64,000 bases of DNA from Propionispora vibrioides (GTDB lineage Bacteria > Bacillota > Negativicutes > Propionisporales > Propionisporaceae), in the NCBI RefSeq assembly GCF_900110485.1, contig NZ_FODY01000014.1:1-64000 (forward strand), written 5' to 3'. Position 1 is the stretch's first letter, and each line of letters opens with the position of its first letter. The notes under the pieces are model-generated. The model worked only from the letters and a program-made list of their open reading frames with translations. It did no database searches and was not told the origin of the DNA. Below, one piece after another: positions 62,417 through 64,000 of this stretch. Made by a program: the position numbers and the translations under genes.

Positions 62417-62905
62417 ATGAGTCAGGTTAGTTTAGCAGAAGTCTTAGTTAAGGAGGCTGTTATACTGGATGCCGGCCATATCAGAAATAAACAAATGGCA
62501 TTTCATTGTCTAGCCAGTAAGTTTCAACAAGCCGGTGTAATAAAAAATGCTGATCAATATATTGAATCTCTGGAAGAACGGGAGAATAGCGGATCGACCT
62601 TTATGGGAAATTTGATTGCTTTGCCCCATGGCAGGAGTGAGACGGTGATAAAGCCGGCAGTCGGTTTTATCAGATGCAAGGAACCTTTCCGGTATCGATC
62701 TTTTGATGAGGAAGGTGATGTGCGGTATGTTTTTATGCTGGCGGTTTCTGCGGGAGAAGAAGGCTCTAATGAACATTTGCGTGTGTTAGCTTCTTTGGCG
62801 CGGTTGCTGGCCCATCAGGAGTTCATTAGAAAGCTGGACCAGGTAAAAACGTATGAAGAAATGCTTGCAGGCGTGAGAGCATGCCAGCAGGAGATGGAAG
62901 GCTAA
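62417..62905 (+). CDS. PTS fructose/mannitol-type EIIA
   Basis: A 162-residue phosphocarrier domain with the active His in NLIALPHGRSETV, as in FruA/MtlF-type EIIA. It ends with a normal domain boundary and is a separate gene rather than a fused domain. It lies 19 bases after the aldolase stop and supplies phosphate to the EIIB at 63015. Confidence 0.9.
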   Translation: MSQVSLAEVLVKEAVILDAGHIRNKQMAFHCLASKFQQAGVIKNADQYIESLEERENSGSTFMGNLIALPHGRSETVIKPAVGFIRCKEPFRYRSFDEEGDVRYVFMLAVSAGEEGSNEHLRVLASLARLLAHQEFIRKLDQVKTYEEMLAGVRACQQEMEG

Positions 62906-62911
62906 ACCTGT

Positions 62912-62958
62912 GGCGGGAGTGTGGTGGCTGTACAGGGTACCGCCAGCAACTTCCCGCC
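62912..62958 (+). promoter_or_regulatory. Hairpin between EIIA and EIIB genes
   Basis: GGCGGGA (62912-62918) and TCCCGCC (62952-62958) can pair in the 109-base spacer. There is no T-run, so an mRNA-processing or stabilising hairpin is more likely than a terminator. No ORF in the spacer. Confidence 0.35.
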
Positions 62959-63014
62959 GGTTGGGGCCAGGGTAATGCCTGCCAGGTACGCAAAGCAGCA
63001 AGGGAGGAAAAACA

Positions 63015-63323
63015 GTGAAGGTGATTGGTGTTACTTCCTGTGCGACAGGTGTTGCGCATACATATATGGCGGCGGAGGCCATCAAGAAAATATGTAAGGA
63101 ACGAGGCTTCGAATGCAAAGTCGAGTGCCAGGGTGCGTTAGGTATTGAAAATAGGCTGTCAACCAGCGATATTGCAGCAGCCGATCTGATTGTATTTGCC
63201 AACGATGTGAGGGTCAATAAGGCGGAACGCTTTGACGCCTATAAAGACAAAATTTTTAAATGTACACCGCATCAAGTGGTTCAGAATCCAGCGATTATTT
63301 TTGATAAGGACGGGGAGGAATAA
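63015..63323 (+). CDS. PTS fructose-type EIIB
   Basis: A 102-residue EIIB domain protein with the phosphocysteine in VTSCATGVAHTYMAAEAI, the fructose-family signature. ADLIVFANDVRVNKAERF is the usual second motif. The start is GTG 63015 after AAGGGAGG. Next gene follows after five bases. Confidence 0.92.
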   Translation: MKVIGVTSCATGVAHTYMAAEAIKKICKERGFECKVECQGALGIENRLSTSDIAAADLIVFANDVRVNKAERFDAYKDKIFKCTPHQVVQNPAIIFDKDGEE

Positions 63324-63328
63324 GGGTT

Positions 63329-64000
63329 ATGAGGGAAAGAGTGCGGGAGATACAAGAAGCTCTATTGTCCGGTGTATCGTATATGCTGCCCTTTGTTATT
63401 TCGGGCGGAATTTTGATTGCCCTGGGATTTGCCCTGGGCGGCTATAATATTCCCACGTCGGTTAAGGAGTTTGGCAGCTTTGCCTCTACGCTGTTTTGGG
63501 TGGGAAAAAAGGCCTTTGCTTTGATGACTCCGGTGCTGGGGGCATATGTTGCTTATTCCATAGCTGACAAGCCAGGTATATGTGCCGGTATGGTTGGCGG
63601 GTTTTTAGCCGACTATCTGGGAGCCGGATTTTTAGGGGCGTTAATTGCCGGTATTTTTGCCGGTTATCTGGTCAATGAACTGAAAAAGATCCCGCTGCCT
63701 GCTTCGTTGCGCTCCTTGCTGCCTACGTTAATCATTCCTTTGTTGAGCGTTTCGATTATGGGTGTATTTATGGTATACATCCTTGGTGGGCCTATTGCGA
63801 CTTTAAACCAGGTTTTGCAGAGTTTTCTCAAAAGTCTGCAGGGCGGTGGATTAATCATTCTGGGAATTATCCAGGGCTGCATGTTGGCCTTTGATATGGG
63901 CGGTCCATGCAACAAGGTTGCCTATGCTTTTGCCCTTGCGGCGGCGGAAGCGGGTAACTGGGCGCCCATGTCGGCTAACTTTATTGCTTCCATGGTTCCG
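63329..64000 (+). CDS. PTS fructose-type EIIC, N-terminal part (runs off the window)
   Basis: Open to the window end (224 codons seen; usual length about 340-370). EIIC of the fructose family: LLSGVSYMLPFVISGGILIA, LMTPVLGAYVAYSIADKPG and FDMGGPCNKVAYAFA are the channel signatures. At least six membrane helices are visible. It begins five bases after EIIB (GGGGAGGAATAAGGGTT before the ATG). The remaining genes of the operon, such as a kinase, lie beyond the window. Confidence 0.93.
   Translation, partial: MRERVREIQEALLSGVSYMLPFVISGGILIALGFALGGYNIPTSVKEFGSFASTLFWVGKKAFALMTPVLGAYVAYSIADKPGICAGMVGGFLADYLGAGFLGALIAGIFAGYLVNELKKIPLPASLRSLLPTLIIPLLSVSIMGVFMVYILGGPIATLNQVLQSFLKSLQGGGLIILGIIQGCMLAFDMGGPCNKVAYAFALAAAEAGNWAPMSANFIASMVP

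Overview
The window looks like chromosome from an anaerobic, endospore-forming, double-membraned Firmicute of the class Negativicutes, most likely Sporomusaceae (Sporomusa/Pelosinus/Propionispora-like). The reasons are a combination few other groups have. There is an SLH-domain outer-membrane porin ending in Phe (6733-8130) and a second small beta-barrel (21671-22288). There is also a gerA-gerC-gerB germination operon (38519-34239), an alpha/beta-type SASP gene (55754-55960), and anaerobic metabolism (glycyl-radical NrdD, bacteriohemerythrin, Fe-S flavoproteins). Genus is an inference; no rRNA or tRNA is present.

Layout. 0-6 kb: 3' end of a group II intron, nrdD with a palindromic NrdR/Rex-like operator, a ferritin-like gene, a free-standing dxr and dctA. 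6-10 kb: SLH porin; an iron-sulfur flavoprotein facing an IclR regulator across a palindrome. 10-17 kb: a mannitol PTS cluster (mtlA, mtlR, mtlF, mtlD) with two inserted sugar-phosphate genes, an RPE/AlsE-like epimerase and a PHI-like SIS isomerase. 17-23 kb: a chemoreceptor with a C-terminal PhnD-like domain, an amino-acid permease, an outer-membrane protein and a hemerythrin. 23-27 kb: DeoR, DERA aldolase, Gfo/Idh oxidoreductase and a second mannitol-type EIICB. 27-34 kb: QueG-like Fe-S protein, asparaginase, a Trp-type T-box leader with two antiterminator/terminator modules before aroF, a YbaK-like deacylase, a PHP phosphoesterase and proA. 34-39 kb: the ger operon with a 46-codon membrane gene at its end. 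39-43 kb: an orphan sugar-binding lipoprotein with a chemoreceptor, then two divergent paralogous split-domain proteins. 43-51 kb: gltD, gltB and pncB. 51-59 kb: an AT-rich accessory stretch with small regulators (ArsR, HxlR, MerR), flavin and Fe-S redox enzymes, a SASP gene with two decaying copies, and a secreted repeat protein. 59-64 kb: DeoR, ketose 3-epimerase, class II aldolase and fructose-type EIIA/EIIB/EIIC, running off the end.

Three separate PTS clusters share a theme: a hexitol- or ketose-type permease beside an epimerase or isomerase and an aldolase or oxidoreductase. The mtl cluster should make fructose 6-phosphate. The other two look like pathways for less common polyols or ketoses, whose substrates cannot be read from sequence. 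The deoC cluster has no EIIA and probably borrows MtlF or another general EIIA.

Two families of short non-coding elements with inverted ends are scattered through the window. One (64-168 bp, ends TA-GGnAACC...) occurs at 22291, 42907 and 55559; the other (about 130-165 bp) occurs at 9926 and 28188. Intergenic regions are otherwise well furnished with recognisable sigma-A promoters and strong hairpin terminators, several of them shared by convergent genes.
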